Position numbers and translations under genes: made by a program
Shown: positions 49,760-61,164 of the stretch, in pieces
Layout: each line of letters begins with the position of its first letter
Position numbering within the stretch: position 1 is the first letter of the stretch
Source of the DNA: Phanerodontia chrysosporium
Taxonomy: Eukaryota > Basidiomycota > Agaricomycetes > Polyporales > Phanerochaetaceae
Reading direction: 5' to 3'
DNA: 64,000 nt
Assembly (NCBI GenBank): GCA_001910725.1
Contig: MJGA01000002.1
Location: forward strand, 310,001-374,000
Notes under the pieces: model-generated
What the model was told of the DNA's origin: nothing
The model's input: only the letters and a program-made list of their open reading frames with translations
Database searches by the model: none

Positions 49760-50799
49760 TTAAGTACCCGCCATGCCGATAACGCCAACCTTGTCGCGGA
49801 TCTTGGCGATCTCGCTGACCGAGAGTGTGCCCTTGCTTGCGCAGAAGAAGTCTTCCCAGGCCTGCGCTGCGTCGCTCTCGGTTGCAAACTCGGAGCTATT
49901 TAAGGCGGGGTCAGTAACCATGGCAGTAGGTCACCAATGCGGAAACGCACCTGAGGAACGCGTAAAGACGATCCCAGAACTCGGGCTTGGAAATCACAGT
50001 GTGGTATGGAGTATCGGGCGCGGCGCCGACGGACGGCGGTGGTATATTCGACGTGTCGAGCACGAGGGGTATATCGACGAGCTTCTCGTCCGTGACGGCG
50101 TAAGCGAGGGCGAGGGTGAGAGCACGACGGAGGGGATGCGTTGGTGGCCAGAGCGCGTCCGCGACTCCTTTGGCTCGGGCACAAGCGTGATCGTCGGGGC
50201 CTTTGCCTCGGACGCGGGCTCGGCGTGGGCTCTGCTGGCGACGGTGACGACTGCGGCGCGGAGGGGTCCCACTGAAATCCGGGCTTCACCATGAGGTTGA
50301 CGGTGTCGCCGTCCTTGACGTCGTACTCCTTCAGGAGCTTCGCGTCCGCAAGAGCCTTGCCCTTGAGCAGCAGACGCTGCACGTCTGCTGGAGGCGCACC
50401 GGGCTCAGAGGCAAGCTGCGCTTTGATTGCTTGGATGGTGTCCGCGGGGTGCACGGACAACGTGTAGGCTTGTGGGGGCTTGACGGATTTGATGGTTATG
50501 CTGATTGCACCTACGATCCTCGTGTGAGTGCCTGAAGCGTACAAGTGTGCTGTGCGCATCGTACCGGCTGGTCCCTCACTCTCTTTCTTCACTTCTGGAG
50601 GGGGAGGTACATCCACCTAGATCGGAGCGTTTCAGCAATCCACATCGGCGCGACGGTCGCTTGTACTCACCGGCAGCGTCGGTACCCTCTTCAGGTAGCT
50701 GTCTAACGGCGGCTGAAAGTCATCTGGGTAGTTCACGGGTTGTTGCGAGATGTTGTTCACATATGCCTTGACGAATGCAGCCTCTGCCTGGTCTGCCAT
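49760..50799 (-). CDS. Get5/UBL4A-like ubiquitin-like protein, two bases short
   Basis: Exons 50799-50671, 50616-50565, 50510-49951 and 49895-49760 give about 292 residues. The N-terminus (FVKAYVNNISQQPVNYPDDF) matches the Get4-binding helix region of fungal Get5. The ubiquitin-like domain runs from about residue 62 (ISITIKSVKPPQAYTLSVHP) to DGDTVNLMVKPG. A Ser/Pro linker follows, then a C-terminal region (YHTVISKPEFWDRLYAFL, AAQAWEDFFCASKGTLS) that may be the dimerisation domain. By family it hands tail-anchored proteins from Sgt2 to Get3 in the cytosol. Exon 3 is two bases short: near GGGG 50263-50266 (QWDP to AAVVTV) and GGG 50108-50116 (SPSL to YAVTDEKLV). It shares a short upstream region with NDUFS5. 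Confidence 0.8.
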
Positions 50800-50994
50800 G
50801 TTTGCAATCGAGTGTCGAGGCGGTGTTCGTCGTTGCAAGAGGAGGTGGAAGCGGTCGCGCTCCTCGAGGCTATACGTATATGGGCGCTTAGCGGCGCGGG
50901 GTCACGTCATGTCACCTCGTTACGCTCCCGTTACGGTGTCGGGTAACACCGTGTGACATACCGCGGGCCCGACGCTTTCCAGCATTCAACAACC
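50800..50994. promoter_or_regulatory. Bidirectional promoter of Get5-like gene and NDUFS5
   Basis: Only 195 bases separate the two divergent starts. The region holds CACGTCATGTCAC near 50903-50915 and an inverted repeat, CGGTGT at 50934-50939 and ACACCG at 50946-50951. A protein-binding site is plausible but unproven. Confidence 0.45.
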
Positions 50995-51515
50995 ATGGCT
51001 GTACGTCGACCCCGAATCATATATTCACGCGTCCAGAGCTAACACTTTCGAACAGTCTGGTTTCGGCTTTAGCGGAGGTGCGGCCTTTGCTGGTCCGATG
51101 AGCTCAAGAGAGTGACAATGCGTTAGGATCGTCGCGGTGCTTCGGTTACTGGCAGGAGTTCTCCAAAGTGCGTGTTTGTCTTCGGTGTTCCTGCAAGGGC
51201 CTCACAAGTGTGCTTGTCATGCTCTCAGTGCTATGCCAACGCCGATTCACCATCACAATGCCGCGCTCAGGCAGACGATTACCTTGAGTGCCTTCACCGC
51301 ACCCAGGAGGTAAGTACTTCCAGCTCAGTTTACGTTGCTGGCTAAGCCACGTAATTGTCACATAGATTGCTCGGGCGAAGGCAGTGAAGGCGGAGTTCAT
51401 CCGGAAGGCTGAACACCAGGCTCACGAGGGTCGCAAAGCGGCAGACATCCTCGCAGACGGCGTCATTGTCGGGGTTGGCCTCATACAACGCGACAAGACG
51501 GAATCTAAGCACTAG
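50995..51515 (+). CDS. NADH dehydrogenase complex I subunit NDUFS5
   Basis: Accessory subunit of mitochondrial complex I on the intermembrane-space side. Five exons (50995-51000, 51056-51077, 51127-51167, 51229-51309, 51366-51515) give 99 residues, the normal fungal size. The start MASGFGFSGG is typical. A twin CX9C motif, C14-C24 and C34-C44 (RCFGYWQEFSKC; QCRAQADDYLEC), marks it as a substrate of the Mia40 import route. The C-terminal part is EIARAKAVKAEFIRKA and KAADILADGVIVGVGLIQRD. Tiny first exons (6 and 22 bases) are supported by phase and by family conservation. No frame problem. Confidence 0.93.
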
Positions 51516-52089
51516 AACATCCTTCGTATATCCCATGGATCGACCGTTCAACTTGAACTCTGCTTCGAACTATTTCTGGGTTACCGTGTGCTCATTAAAC
51601 TCTGAAATGCTCGGGACATTCGGGGGCCATGATGACGCTAAGTCATGCTTGAGAACTCGTGCTAGGCGCCTCGGGAGCTTCCCAAGAGTTGTAGGGTGCA
51701 TCGATCAAGCTGTTCCCTCTGCCAGTCATTCCTCCGCTTGTGCACCGCGTGTCTTCCGCATGACATGTTGCCCGCTCGTACCCTTTGTCACGGGTATGCT
51801 TCCACGACGTAAGTCTGTTGCGTACCGGCGGCCTTGCTGCCTCAGTAGCTCTCCTGCCTTGAACTCCTGTCCTTTCTATGCAAGTCCCCGTTGCGTTTGC
51901 AGTTGTCTGCCGTTCGCGTGGGAAATTGGAGTGATGGTCCTGCCCACGTGGTTGCCACGTGCAGGCACTAAACTATGATCTGCTTCACGCTTCGGCTGGA
52001 CCAGAAGCGGACCCCATCTTCATTTCCTACCTCCATCGCCTCTCTCAGCCTCTGCTACCCCTCTTGCGACAGTCTAGAAGCTTGGAAGA
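51516..52089. other. Upstream region of the RRM gene
   Basis: About 570 bases. Contains the paired E-box listed separately; no gene recognised. Confidence 0.45.
51944..51962. promoter_or_regulatory. Paired E-box upstream of the RRM gene
   Basis: CCACGTGG at 51944-51951 and CCACGTGC at 51955-51962, again three bases apart and 11 bp centre to centre, as before RLI1. About 130 bases before the ATG at 52090. Confidence 0.55.
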
Positions 52090-55000
52090 ATGACAATTCA
52101 TGGCGTAGGCTCGCTGAACTCCCCAATAGTCATTTCAGACGATGAGGACGAAGCTTACGTCGAGCTCGAGCTCGAGCAGCGACTATCTTCGCCTCAAGAA
52201 GGCATGGAACTCGAGTTCGAGGATGACTACCAGCCGGACTACGTTTGGCACGATACGCCACCTCTCGAACACGAGCTTCATCGCGACGAGCAACCAACGA
52301 GACATATCCCACTAGACGCGGCCCCTGAAGGCTGTCAGGATCACGGTGCGCCGCGCTCTGCCTCTCGGTAGCATTTCACATTACTTGAACTCCCCATAGG
52401 AAGAGTTGGTTCAGCATTTGCAGGCCAGAAACGCAAACGCGGTAGCAACTCAGTGTCGCCTCGCCAGCGCCTTCATTCTCTGCCTGCCCAGACGCTTTCA
52501 ACTCAGCCGAGACCGCCGTCACCAGGCGCTCCTCCAGGCGAGAGCAAGGCTGCGAGGAAGAAACGGCGCAAAAGGGAACGGCAAGCTGCAGAGATGATGT
52601 CGCAAAGTCTGGCGGGCCCTTCAACCGGGATGTTTCATCCACTTCCTGCTATACCCGCTATGCCTCCTCCGATGAGTCCTGTGAGCCCTATCATCCCTCC
52701 GCCTATGACATCCATGCTACCCTTCCCTCTACACGCGTCGCTGCCCCCTAAGCCTGTGATGTATCCGGATTTTGGCATCCCTTTGCCTCCTGTGTCACTG
52801 CAGGACCTCCAACGCGTCGCCATGTCGCTCTATTCATCTGCTCCATCCATTCCTCCATCCTTTCTCGATATGCCGCCGATGCAACTGCAGCCAGAACCTC
52901 CGATTGTGCCAGAGGCTCCCATGTCCGCTTCTACAGGCGAAACAGAGCCTCCGAAAAAGGTCCCAGCTGTCAAGAAGCCTATCGGCGTACCTCCTGATCC
53001 AGACCCCGGCAGTCTTCATGGCACATACAAGTCTCCGAACCCTACCTTTCCACCGCCAAACCCAGCGCGAACGCTGGTCATGGAAATATCTCCCAAGAGA
53101 TACCGCAACGTGGCTTTCGTACGCTCTTGGGCGATCAAGTTTGGGCCGCAGCCTGCAACACCGCCTCGGATCGACCTGGACGTGAAGGCTGGCAAGGCTC
53201 TCATCGAGTTTCCAACAGCCGAGATCGCCAGGTTAGCTTTCGACAGTGACCGCCTGGTCGGAGAGGGCAAGGAGCACATACGAGTCTTCTGGTACCGCGT
53301 TCCGGGGGTCGGCGCCGACGCAGGAGTGGGCGAACTGGAAGAGGGCGAGATCGAGGATGGCGAGCTGGCCAAGCATCACGGAAAGAAGGCTAAGACGAAA
53401 GCGAAGGAGGTTAAGAAAACTGAGCCGATGCCTATCCCGCTTCGTCCTCCCGCTTTAGCTGTCCCGCCGGCGCCTGTGCCACCGTCGTCAGATGCTCGAC
53501 GTCTATCTGTCTCACAGGCACCGATGACCCCTTCAAGCCCTGCCTTGCCTACGGAGTCGACAGTTGTCCCACGACAGTCGACCGTGCCGTCCTTGCCCGC
53601 GTCTCTTCCACCAAAGCCAATGACATCAACAAATCACCCTGCGGCCAAGCCTTCAGTCTCCTCACCACCTTTGTTGTCGCGCATTCAGCAAGCTACCCCA
53701 GCACCTCGCATCATAACTCCAAATGCTGTATCGTCGCTCAATGTAAAGGCGGCAGTTTTCGTCCCAAAGGCGCACTCATCATCCTCCACCCCAATTCCTC
53801 CTCCTGCTGTCGAGGTTGCCCAGCCGACGTCTCGGTCTTTAGAGTCCGACAGACCCGATGAAATCGCTGTCCCTATGCAGCCAGTGACCAGTATCTCGTC
53901 CGGACACTCGACTGCGGCAATATTCGAGCTGAACGGTGCCACGCCTGAACCTGCTCCGACCCTTGTTCATGAAGCTATCGCTAGACTGCAGCAAGCAAAT
54001 CCGGAGGCTACCTGCTCTTCCATAGCCTCCCCGGTTCCGTCGCTGCCACCTGGACTTGCCACTGGTAGTTCGTCAGCTGACACTACAACTTCTTCGGTAG
54101 CGAGTCATGCTCTCTCGACAAACCGAGATGCATCGAAACCCGCTAAGCCGACACTGAGCCTTCAACCTGGGGTACAGGATGTGTCTCCGATGGTCGCTGC
54201 AAGCAGCGTCCCGCCCTCCGATTCCATTCCACCTCCTTCAATCCACTCCGTAATGTCCGCTCACTTGCGGGATCTCCACTCTACTCTCTCCACTCCCACT
54301 CCCCCGCCCTCTGAGCCACGGGCAACTAGAAACGCACCTAAGATCCCAAGCTTTGCCAAGCGCAAAGAAGTCGAAGAAAGCCTGGCTAAGCATCGGGAAG
54401 CTCTAGCAGCCCGGAGCGCGGCCTCGAGCAGTGGTTCCACGACACCTGTGTCGGAGATCGAGGCTATCATTACGAGCAAGTCATCTAGCCCAACTGACGA
54501 GACGACACCGTCGCCTACGACATCGACGGCGGCGGATGTCACCGCGTCAATGAGGGAAGACGACCTTCGGCGCTTAGTTTTGAACAGCCGCAAACCCCGC
54601 TCAGTGTCTGTGGCCCCAAGCACGCCTACGAGTGACTCGCCTCCTACTTCTGCCTTTGTCGCTTCCGTTACCGTCAGTGAAGTCACGACCATGAAACAAG
54701 ACAAGGCCACTCTGGACGAGCTTGCGGTGTCGTTCATCGCCCAGTCTATCCAGGCAGTCAGCATGCCTACATCCGCCCTGGGTGGCCCGGACAAAGCGCC
54801 ACTGGTGTCGCCCATCTTCTCGGAGAAGGCTTTGCTCTCCGCGAAGCAGAAGATCCTCGAGGACAACATCGCGGACCAGAAGGAGCTCATGAACCAGTAC
54901 CTCGCGGCGCGGACGAAGGCGGAGCGGGACAGGCTCAAGCAGGCGATGGCGCAGCGCTCACGGTACGTACCGCTGCCACCTCTCACAGAGCATCCGAGGC

Positions 55001-55160
55001 GGCTCAAGATTCGCGCAGAGCTATGGAACAGGAGTTGGACGCCCTCCAGGCGCGTGCGGACGCGGGCAAGGAGGCCGCGCGCGCGCTCAGGTTCAAGTGG
55101 CCCGAGACCGACAAAAGTGCATGCATCCTTGTCATCAGCGATGACGAGGGCGACGACTAA
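52090..55160 (+). CDS. Large RRM-type RNA-binding protein with SUMO-interaction-like motifs at both ends
   Basis: Exons 52090-52345, 52400-54962 and 55019-55160 give 986 residues. A hydrophobic-acidic motif PIVISDDEDE sits at residues 12-21 and a second, ILVISDDEGDD, at the very C-terminus; both fit the SUMO-interaction pattern. A basic nuclear-signal-like stretch (GQKRKRG; ARKKRRKRER) and a Pro/Met-rich region follow. An RRM-like fold lies at about 305-390 (ARTLVMEISPKRYRNVAFV, KAGKALIEFPTAEIARLAF, HIRVFWYRVPG). Next are GELEEGEIEDGEL and about 450 Ser/Pro/Thr-rich low-complexity residues. A helical region near the end (AKQKILEDNIADQKELMNQY, AARTKAERDRLKQAMAQRSR) may be a coiled coil. Probably nuclear RNA metabolism; the exact family is not recognised. 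The 2563-base exon has no frame break. Confidence 0.8.
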
Positions 55161-55710
55161 ATAGCGTCGCTATAGAGGTAGGTCCGTTCCTCGACGTCTC
55201 TTCCAATATCCGTATGTGTACGATCATAATCGGGAGTACTTCTTGGTGTTTCCACGTTCTGGCCTACATACTGTACAGTTGTTATTCCCATACAGGTTTA
55301 TAATCCGACGTATACTTCATGTCCCAGTGAGTCGTGAACCTCTATCTCGTCATGCCGTACTGATCCATCGCCATGAACTTGAGGTTGTTGTTTGTTTGTT
55401 TACCTACTCCTACTCCCCTTCTTGCTTCGGACAGCTCCCAAAAGGACATGTATTGCTGCGGACCGCTGCCGTCTTCGCGAGGCCCGCTTTCCTGTGGAGC
55501 CTTGCAGCATGGTGGCCGTTCGCACACTTGCATGACTATATTGCATGCTTCGGAATATCATACATCTTTCCATCTGACATATGCGCGTGAAATACGAATG
55601 GCCTGCAGTTATATGAGCTTCACCGTGTTGCAAGAGGGTTTTATCGAGTCGAAACGGGTATGTCCTTCACCAAGAATAATCTCTGACTCAAAGTAGAAGG
55701 GGACGCTCCG
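55161..55710. other. Convergent spacer
   Basis: About 550 bases tail-to-tail between the RRM gene and MYND copy A. T-rich at the left; nothing recognised. Confidence 0.45.
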
Positions 55711-57620
55711 TCAAGCTAGACGACGACGACACGCATTTCTGTGCCCGCCTTTCTTCCAGTCGCTGCGAGCACATCCATCAGATCTTGGAAGGAAACACAT
55801 GTTCGCTATGTAAGAGACTGACCTCTCCTGGCACTGAGAACCACAATATGCGGCGAGCCAGCAGCCCGTACACACTTTGAGACCGTGCGCGGGCTTGTGC
55901 ACGCTGCAAAGGCATTCCACCCAGTGGCACCGCTTCAGCACACGGAACGGAGACGTCTCCTCATCGCGGCGCGGTAGCCATAGGACTTCACCCACGCTCC
56001 GCCACAGTACCATGAAATACCGCCACTGGGCCTTGTGCTGACGGTCGGCCCCCTTACCAGCATCCCCGGAGACAGATGCCTGCCATGTGGCTTGCGTGTG
56101 GCGGCGGATTGCGGCAGTCTTTGCGCCCTCCGTCGCCGGGTCGTGATTTCGCAGAGAAGCGACGCAATGACGAATGACGGCCCGTACGAGATCTGTAGTG
56201 GTATATTAGCCACGCTTTCACATTCATGTTTGATTCGGTATTGCGTACCGCTGGGCGCATCCGCCCTCCCTTCGATGAGCTCTAGGACGTGTTTGGCTGT
56301 CACAGCAAGCATGCCGTACGATTGTTCAAGAGACAAATGCACCTCCTCTTTCATGGTGCCTTGGTATGCGGGCAACTCAGTGAACATACTGCTACGGTGA
56401 TCCAATTGAATAAGGCAACTGCTCGGATACTGATCATGACTAAAGAGCTCACTCGAAGAAAAGATAGAGTAAACCAACAATCTTGTTTGATTCGGTTGGA
56501 TTTTGACCCAGGCAAAGTTGGCGGCGAGCTGCGGCGAGGCATCCCTGAAGCACTTCGACGAGTACGCGCCACTTGGCCACTCCTATGCGCGGATACATTC
56601 TCAAAATGCTTTCAATGAGCGCGCGGAGGTCGTGGTCCATTATACGAGGGTCTTTCAAGTCGCGCATAAATGATATCGTAATCTTCTCTCGGCTGGTGGA
56701 CTTGCTTTCGAAGGGGTATTGAATCTTGCCATGCAAGTCGCGCGGCGTCTCTTGGCATAACATGGCTTGCAAAACACGTAGCGACAAGCTACGCTGCTCC
56801 TGTTTATGGCAGTATATCCAGTTGATTAGGAGAACGTGTGGGATATAAGAAGATACCAGCTCAATTCTGACTTGTCTATGATAGACAGGTGTACATCAGC
56901 CAGCTGATGACGAAGGCATACTGCTGTACTCACCTCCTTGCTTTGAGTTCCTGATACACCAAAATAGCGAACATACTCAAATTATTATGGAAAGAACCTT
57001 CGTGTTCGGGATCGCCGCGTGTCTTGCATGAACATGAGGCGTCGGAAGTTAGCAACAGTGTCTCGTCGCACATATCCCAGATATTCTTGAAGACCGCGGG
57101 GTACTCAATCTCGAGGATGTCAAGCACGATGTCTAGCTCCCTGGCGGCAACAGGATCGGAGGGAGGCTGTACCGGCAGTCGTTGACAGCAATCGGACATC
57201 AGATCCAGGAAGTTTGTGATAACATGCTTGCATGCGCCACAACCAGTGAGTCTTAACCCACTGCTCAAGGATTGATCATCTCACCAGAATGCCCTCATCG
57301 TCTGGTTCCCATGAGGTCAAGTCTTCTCTCGAGTACCCACACCAGTATTTGTTTCCGATCAATCGAGCGAGCTTCGAGACAAACCCAGTCCTCCATACAG
57401 CTGACCATGTCTTGTCATCTGCTGTCCGCACGGCTGCACCCAATGCTCCGAGGGTCCCTGATGCCATGTCCGGGTCGCTACGAATATCTTCTGAGACGTT
57501 AACGAGCCATCTGACCCACGTTGACGGGCTCTCCAGCAATGTCTGCACCATCTTGGCCGCCGAAGCGTGCTCCTCTATCGCGCGCGCCTGAGGCAGTGTA
57601 GAAGACACAGAATCCGACAT
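55711..57620 (-). CDS. MYND-finger protein, tandem copy A, frameshifted
   Basis: Read from ATG 57620 to TGA 55711 in about five exons; exon 1 is 57620-57285 and exon 2 57226-56934. The N-terminal part is helical (EEHASAAKMVQTLLESPSTW, RLIGNKYWCGYSREDLTSWE), then VLDILEIEYPAVFKNIWDM, LQAMLCQETPRDLHGKIQY and GCLAAARRQLCLG. The C-terminus has a MYND zinc finger split by the last intron: CHWVECLCSVHKPAHGLKVC, CGSQCQE, then SDWKKGGHRNACRRR. Such proteins are very numerous in Agaricomycetes and their role is unknown; MYND fingers bind proline-rich peptides. The frame changes between LLCEITTR and TEGAKTAAIRRH near 56136, consistent with one lost base. Exon borders 3-5 are approximate. Confidence 0.75.
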
Positions 57621-58084
57621 GAGAACCTCTTACTAACATAGTTAGCCTCTGCCTTCACATGCTGCTGCTGACTACGGGTATAGACCTTTGGAGGAGGAGG
57701 GGCACTATTTGACAGGTTATGGTCTTGCAACCCCCCACCAACGGTACTACTAGCGCGCAATGCTCCCGAGGCTGCCCTAAACACGGTCCGCAAACTCAAT
57801 GCTCAGCGCTCAGCGCTCAGTTGTGCCACGACACACAGCGTAGCGCGACGAAAACATTTAGATACTGTTGGGTGCGGTTCGGGGCGAGCTGATGCCCGGC
57901 CCTATGAAATTAATTAAAAGGCTGGAGGGGAACCTAAGGAGACCCGTCCGCGCGGAGAAATCGTGGCAATGTGTTCCATTATATCTTCACATACCCCAAG
58001 ACTGGCTTGGTGAGGTTATACAGTCTTCCTGAGTGCGACGTAAATATCCTCGCCGGTACGAGTTGGGGAACATAGGGTTGTGTA
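57621..58084. other. Spacer between MYND copies
   Basis: About 460 bases. Contains the AGCGCTCAG unit in tandem (57800-57820) and a possible alternative upstream exon of copy A (57660-57799) without an in-frame ATG. No other gene. Confidence 0.4.
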
Positions 58085-59550
58085 TCAACCCGCGGACACT
58101 CGTTTATTGCGGCGACAACGATCCCTGTGACCCCCATCATTCCAGTCGCTGCAAATGACACGTCAGCACCCTGCATAATTCCCATGCACGCCTATTTCAC
58201 GCACCTACGCTGGCAGCGCTCTCCGCAATACACAACGTCTGAGCAACCCCCGCAACGTCTCCGCGGGTGTACGAGCCTGTGCACGCTGCACAGGCACTCG
58301 CGCCAGTGACAGCGGTGCCACGCGTCCCAAGGCCGTGCTGAGCTCGTTTCTTCGGGCGGCAGCTGCAGGATGTCGCCCATGCTCCTCCATGCGCACATGA
58401 ACGGCCGCCAATGCGGATACTGCAGGCTGAGGTGCCGGCGAGTCGCCTCTTCGCAGGACGCCTCCCACAGCGCGTGCGTGTGCCGACGCATCGCAGCGAG
58501 CTTCGCGCCCTTGGAGGTAGCCTTGCGCTTGCGCAGAAGGAGGCTACAGTGGTCAATAATGCCAGCAGCGTGCTCTGGAAGGGACTGCTCAGCTGGAGAA
58601 AGAAGACATGCTCTGACGCCTCGATGTACCGCCATGTTGACCTCTTGCACCCTCCTTCGATGACCGACATGAGGCTCTTGGCCATCAGCGCGAGGATACA
58701 GTAGACCTGTACAAGAGGCAGGTCATGCTGGGCTCGTCCGTCGGTGCAATGAGGTAGTCACTATGCACATGCGTTATTAGATTCAAAGAGGGGTGGCGAT
58801 GAGACTCACGCAAGAAAGTCGTAGACAAGGACCATGACCGTACCCTGCTTATTCTCGCCGCCTTTATCATGCTCGTTCTGGTGCCCGAGACATAGCTGAC
58901 GCCGTGCTGCAGCGAGACACGCGGGTAGCAGCAGTGAGTACGGTGCGGGCCCGAGTTCACGGTGCAAGTACAACTTTGTGAAGCCCGTCAACACGGCTGC
59001 CGTCCACATAGGGACTGTCCCCGAGGTCGAACATGAAGGCGCGCAGTAGGCCTCCCTGATCCGTACAGCTATTCAGAAGGAGATGCTGGTTGGCTTCTGA
59101 TCGGAAGCCGGCCGCTATAGTATTGATGGTTTCTTGGAGCAAGTCCAAAGCCACGCGTCGTGCCTTTGAGGTGTAGGTTTCTGGTCCAGATGAGTAGCAT
59201 GATCGATATTGGGCAAGCGGGAATTTTCAGGGTCGAAGCTCATGCCTCTGACCAAAAGTTAGCGATGGAGTAGTACTAGTGGAGTACCTTACTATCGTAC
59301 CTTTGATTTTTGAGTTCACGATTGAGGACGAATGCAAGCGAGGCTATAAAGAGTTTTCCATATCGTCTCGCACGAATCGCTGAGCGCTTTTAGAAGTGAG
59401 GACGGACTCGCGCACTTCCCAAAGGTTTTCCCATAACCTCTGGTAGTCGTGTTGGAAGATGTCCAATACGTGCTCATACTCGTGGTTGGCCTTGTCCGAC
59501 TGGTCCTCACTCCTTTTGTATGCAACACGCACTGTTTCCCAATAGAGCAT
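58085..59550 (-). CDS. MYND-finger protein, tandem copy B, shorter and frameshifted
   Basis: Paralog of copy A, read from about ATG 59550 to TGA 58085. Shared blocks: YEHVLDIFQHDYQRLWENLW (A: VLDILEIEYPAVFKNIWDM), CLAAARRQLCLG identical in both, AAMRRHTHALWEAS, WRPFMCAWRSMGDILQLPPE, and the MYND finger CHWRECLCSVHRLVHPRRRC, CGERCQR, SDWNDGGHRDRCRRN, with the last intron in the same phase. It lacks the roughly 110-residue N-terminal exon of copy A; only about 200 bases separate its start from the decarboxylase stop. Frame changes need one more base near 59349 (ENSL to ASLAFVLNREL), one near 59010 and one at CCC 58650-58652 (IEGG to QEVNMAVH). Possibly a decaying copy, though the changes match the window-wide pattern. 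Confidence 0.7.
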
Positions 59551-59748
59551 GTCAGCAAGAATTTTGCGAGATCAACTGCGGCACATTTTCTGCTAGCCCT
59601 CCCACAACTGTGCTTGGGACACTGACTAGCCTCCCTGTGATACAAAAGAGAAAATGTCTAGCAAGACCACGCGAGCTCCACCCAACGGGACAAAACGGAG
59701 CTTAATACGATGCCTAGGTCTGTCGCCTCAATTACAGCCCGCAGCAGT

Positions 59749-61164
59749 TTACTCTCTGCGTACAGACGGCCGAACGGTAGCAAGCGCAGCGTTGACTGGG
59801 ACCTCCTCCTGCTCGTGGCATCCCGTCAGGAAGGTCACCTTCGTCTCGGGGCGGAAGATCAGGCAATGCGTCGACCCGCCAAAGTGGAACATCCCGAGCT
59901 CGCCGCCCTTCTCCAGCCTGTCCCCGGCTCGCACGGTGACCTCGCACGTCGAGACCTCGGCCATGCCGACCGCGAGGAAGCACACAAGCCCGATGTCGGG
60001 ACTGTCCGCCTGGATGAGGACGAGCGCGCGCGCGGCGACGCTCGTGAGGTACGCCTGCGAGCGCGTCTGCGCGGCGGGGTCGGGCGGGTGCGGGAGGACG
60101 TGCGCGGGCGAGGACGCGTAGTACGCGCCGGGGACGACGGCCGTGCGCACAACAGTCCCGCGCACGGGGCTGTGCCACCGGTGGTAGCTCGTCGCGCTCA
60201 GGAACGCCTGGTACACCGGCCCGCCGGCGAAGGTGCGCGCGAGCGCGGCGTCGGCGAGCATGTGCGCGAGCGAGTACGGCGAGCCTTTGAGCCAGAAGCG
60301 GTCGGAGGCCTGCGCGCCGTGCGCGATGCGGTACGGGCTGGATTCGCAGGCGTTCGTGATAATAGAGTCGTCGTCTGGGGACGCGACGGGGCGCACGCCG
60401 GGACGGAACGTGCGTGTGAAGAAGTCGTCCCAGGAGCTGAAGCCGTAGTAGCTCTGGCTTGGATCGCAGACGAACGTCTCCGCAAAATGGGGAAGCTTCT
60501 CTCTGGCTCGAGGTCCGAACCAGCCATCGTTGTCCGTAGTGAGGACGTATCGGGAGTCCGACGACGTGAGGAAGGTGGACCAGACGTCGAACATCTTCTT
60601 GAACATCCTGTTGACCCGAGGGTCAGTCAGCATGGCTGACCCAGCTGGAGTCCCCATTGGCCAGCAGAGGATAGCATTGATTGGGAACGCTACGTAGAGA
60701 CTGTCCTCGTATGCGGGCGCCGAGGTGATGATGTCGTTGAAAAGCTTGAGCATGAGCTTGTAGTCGCGAACCTACCATAGACCACGTCAGTCCTACGCCA
60801 GACACGAACGGAAGTCAGAATACACACACCTGAGGTCTTCCTCTCGGATCTTTATCATACGGAGGCGCGCTCGGGATTTGCTCGAACATTTGGTGGAACC
60901 CCGCGCACAGGATCGGATCGCCCTCGATAAGCTGCTGAAACTCTTCGATCACCGGATGGAGAGTCTTGTCTGAGTTGGCTGTGCCCTCCTTAATCGCAAG
61001 TTTCCTGGGGAACCACTGGACCAGGCCGTCGTCACTCGCAGCCAGCCCGCCCGTGACGCGATGGAACACGTTCCAGCTCGACCGGACGTCTTTCTCGTGA
61101 GTCTGCTGCTGATAAAATAATCAGAAACGCTGCAGAAAAAAGGTATCACGCTGCTTACAGCCAT
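59749..61164 (-). CDS. PSD-like decarboxylase (tryptophan-decarboxylase/PsiD type), tandem copy A
   Basis: Exons 61164-61159, 61108-60830 and 60771-59749 give 435 residues. N-terminal PSDC domain (LHPVIEEFQQLIEGDPILCA, MFEQIPSAPPYDKDPRGRPQ), then FPINAILCWPMGTPAGSAML and FVCDPSQSYYGFSSWDDFFT. The catalytic part has TSYHRWHSPVRGTVV and the autocleavage motif HFGGST at 391-396 (Ser395, which should become the pyruvoyl group). This is the basidiomycete branch of PLP-independent phosphatidylserine decarboxylases that includes L-tryptophan decarboxylases (CsTDC, PsiD); it lacks membrane and mitochondrial segments, so a soluble amino-acid decarboxylase is likelier than lipid synthesis. The substrate is an inference. 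Very GC-rich third positions; no frame problem across a 1023-base exon. The two-codon first exon is also seen in copy B. Confidence 0.88.

Noticed and set aside
59710..60639. 309-codon plus-strand frame opposite decarboxylase copy A
   Set aside because: Antisense shadow of a GC-rich third-position gene; the decarboxylase motifs are on the minus strand. The same holds for the frame at 61960-62646.
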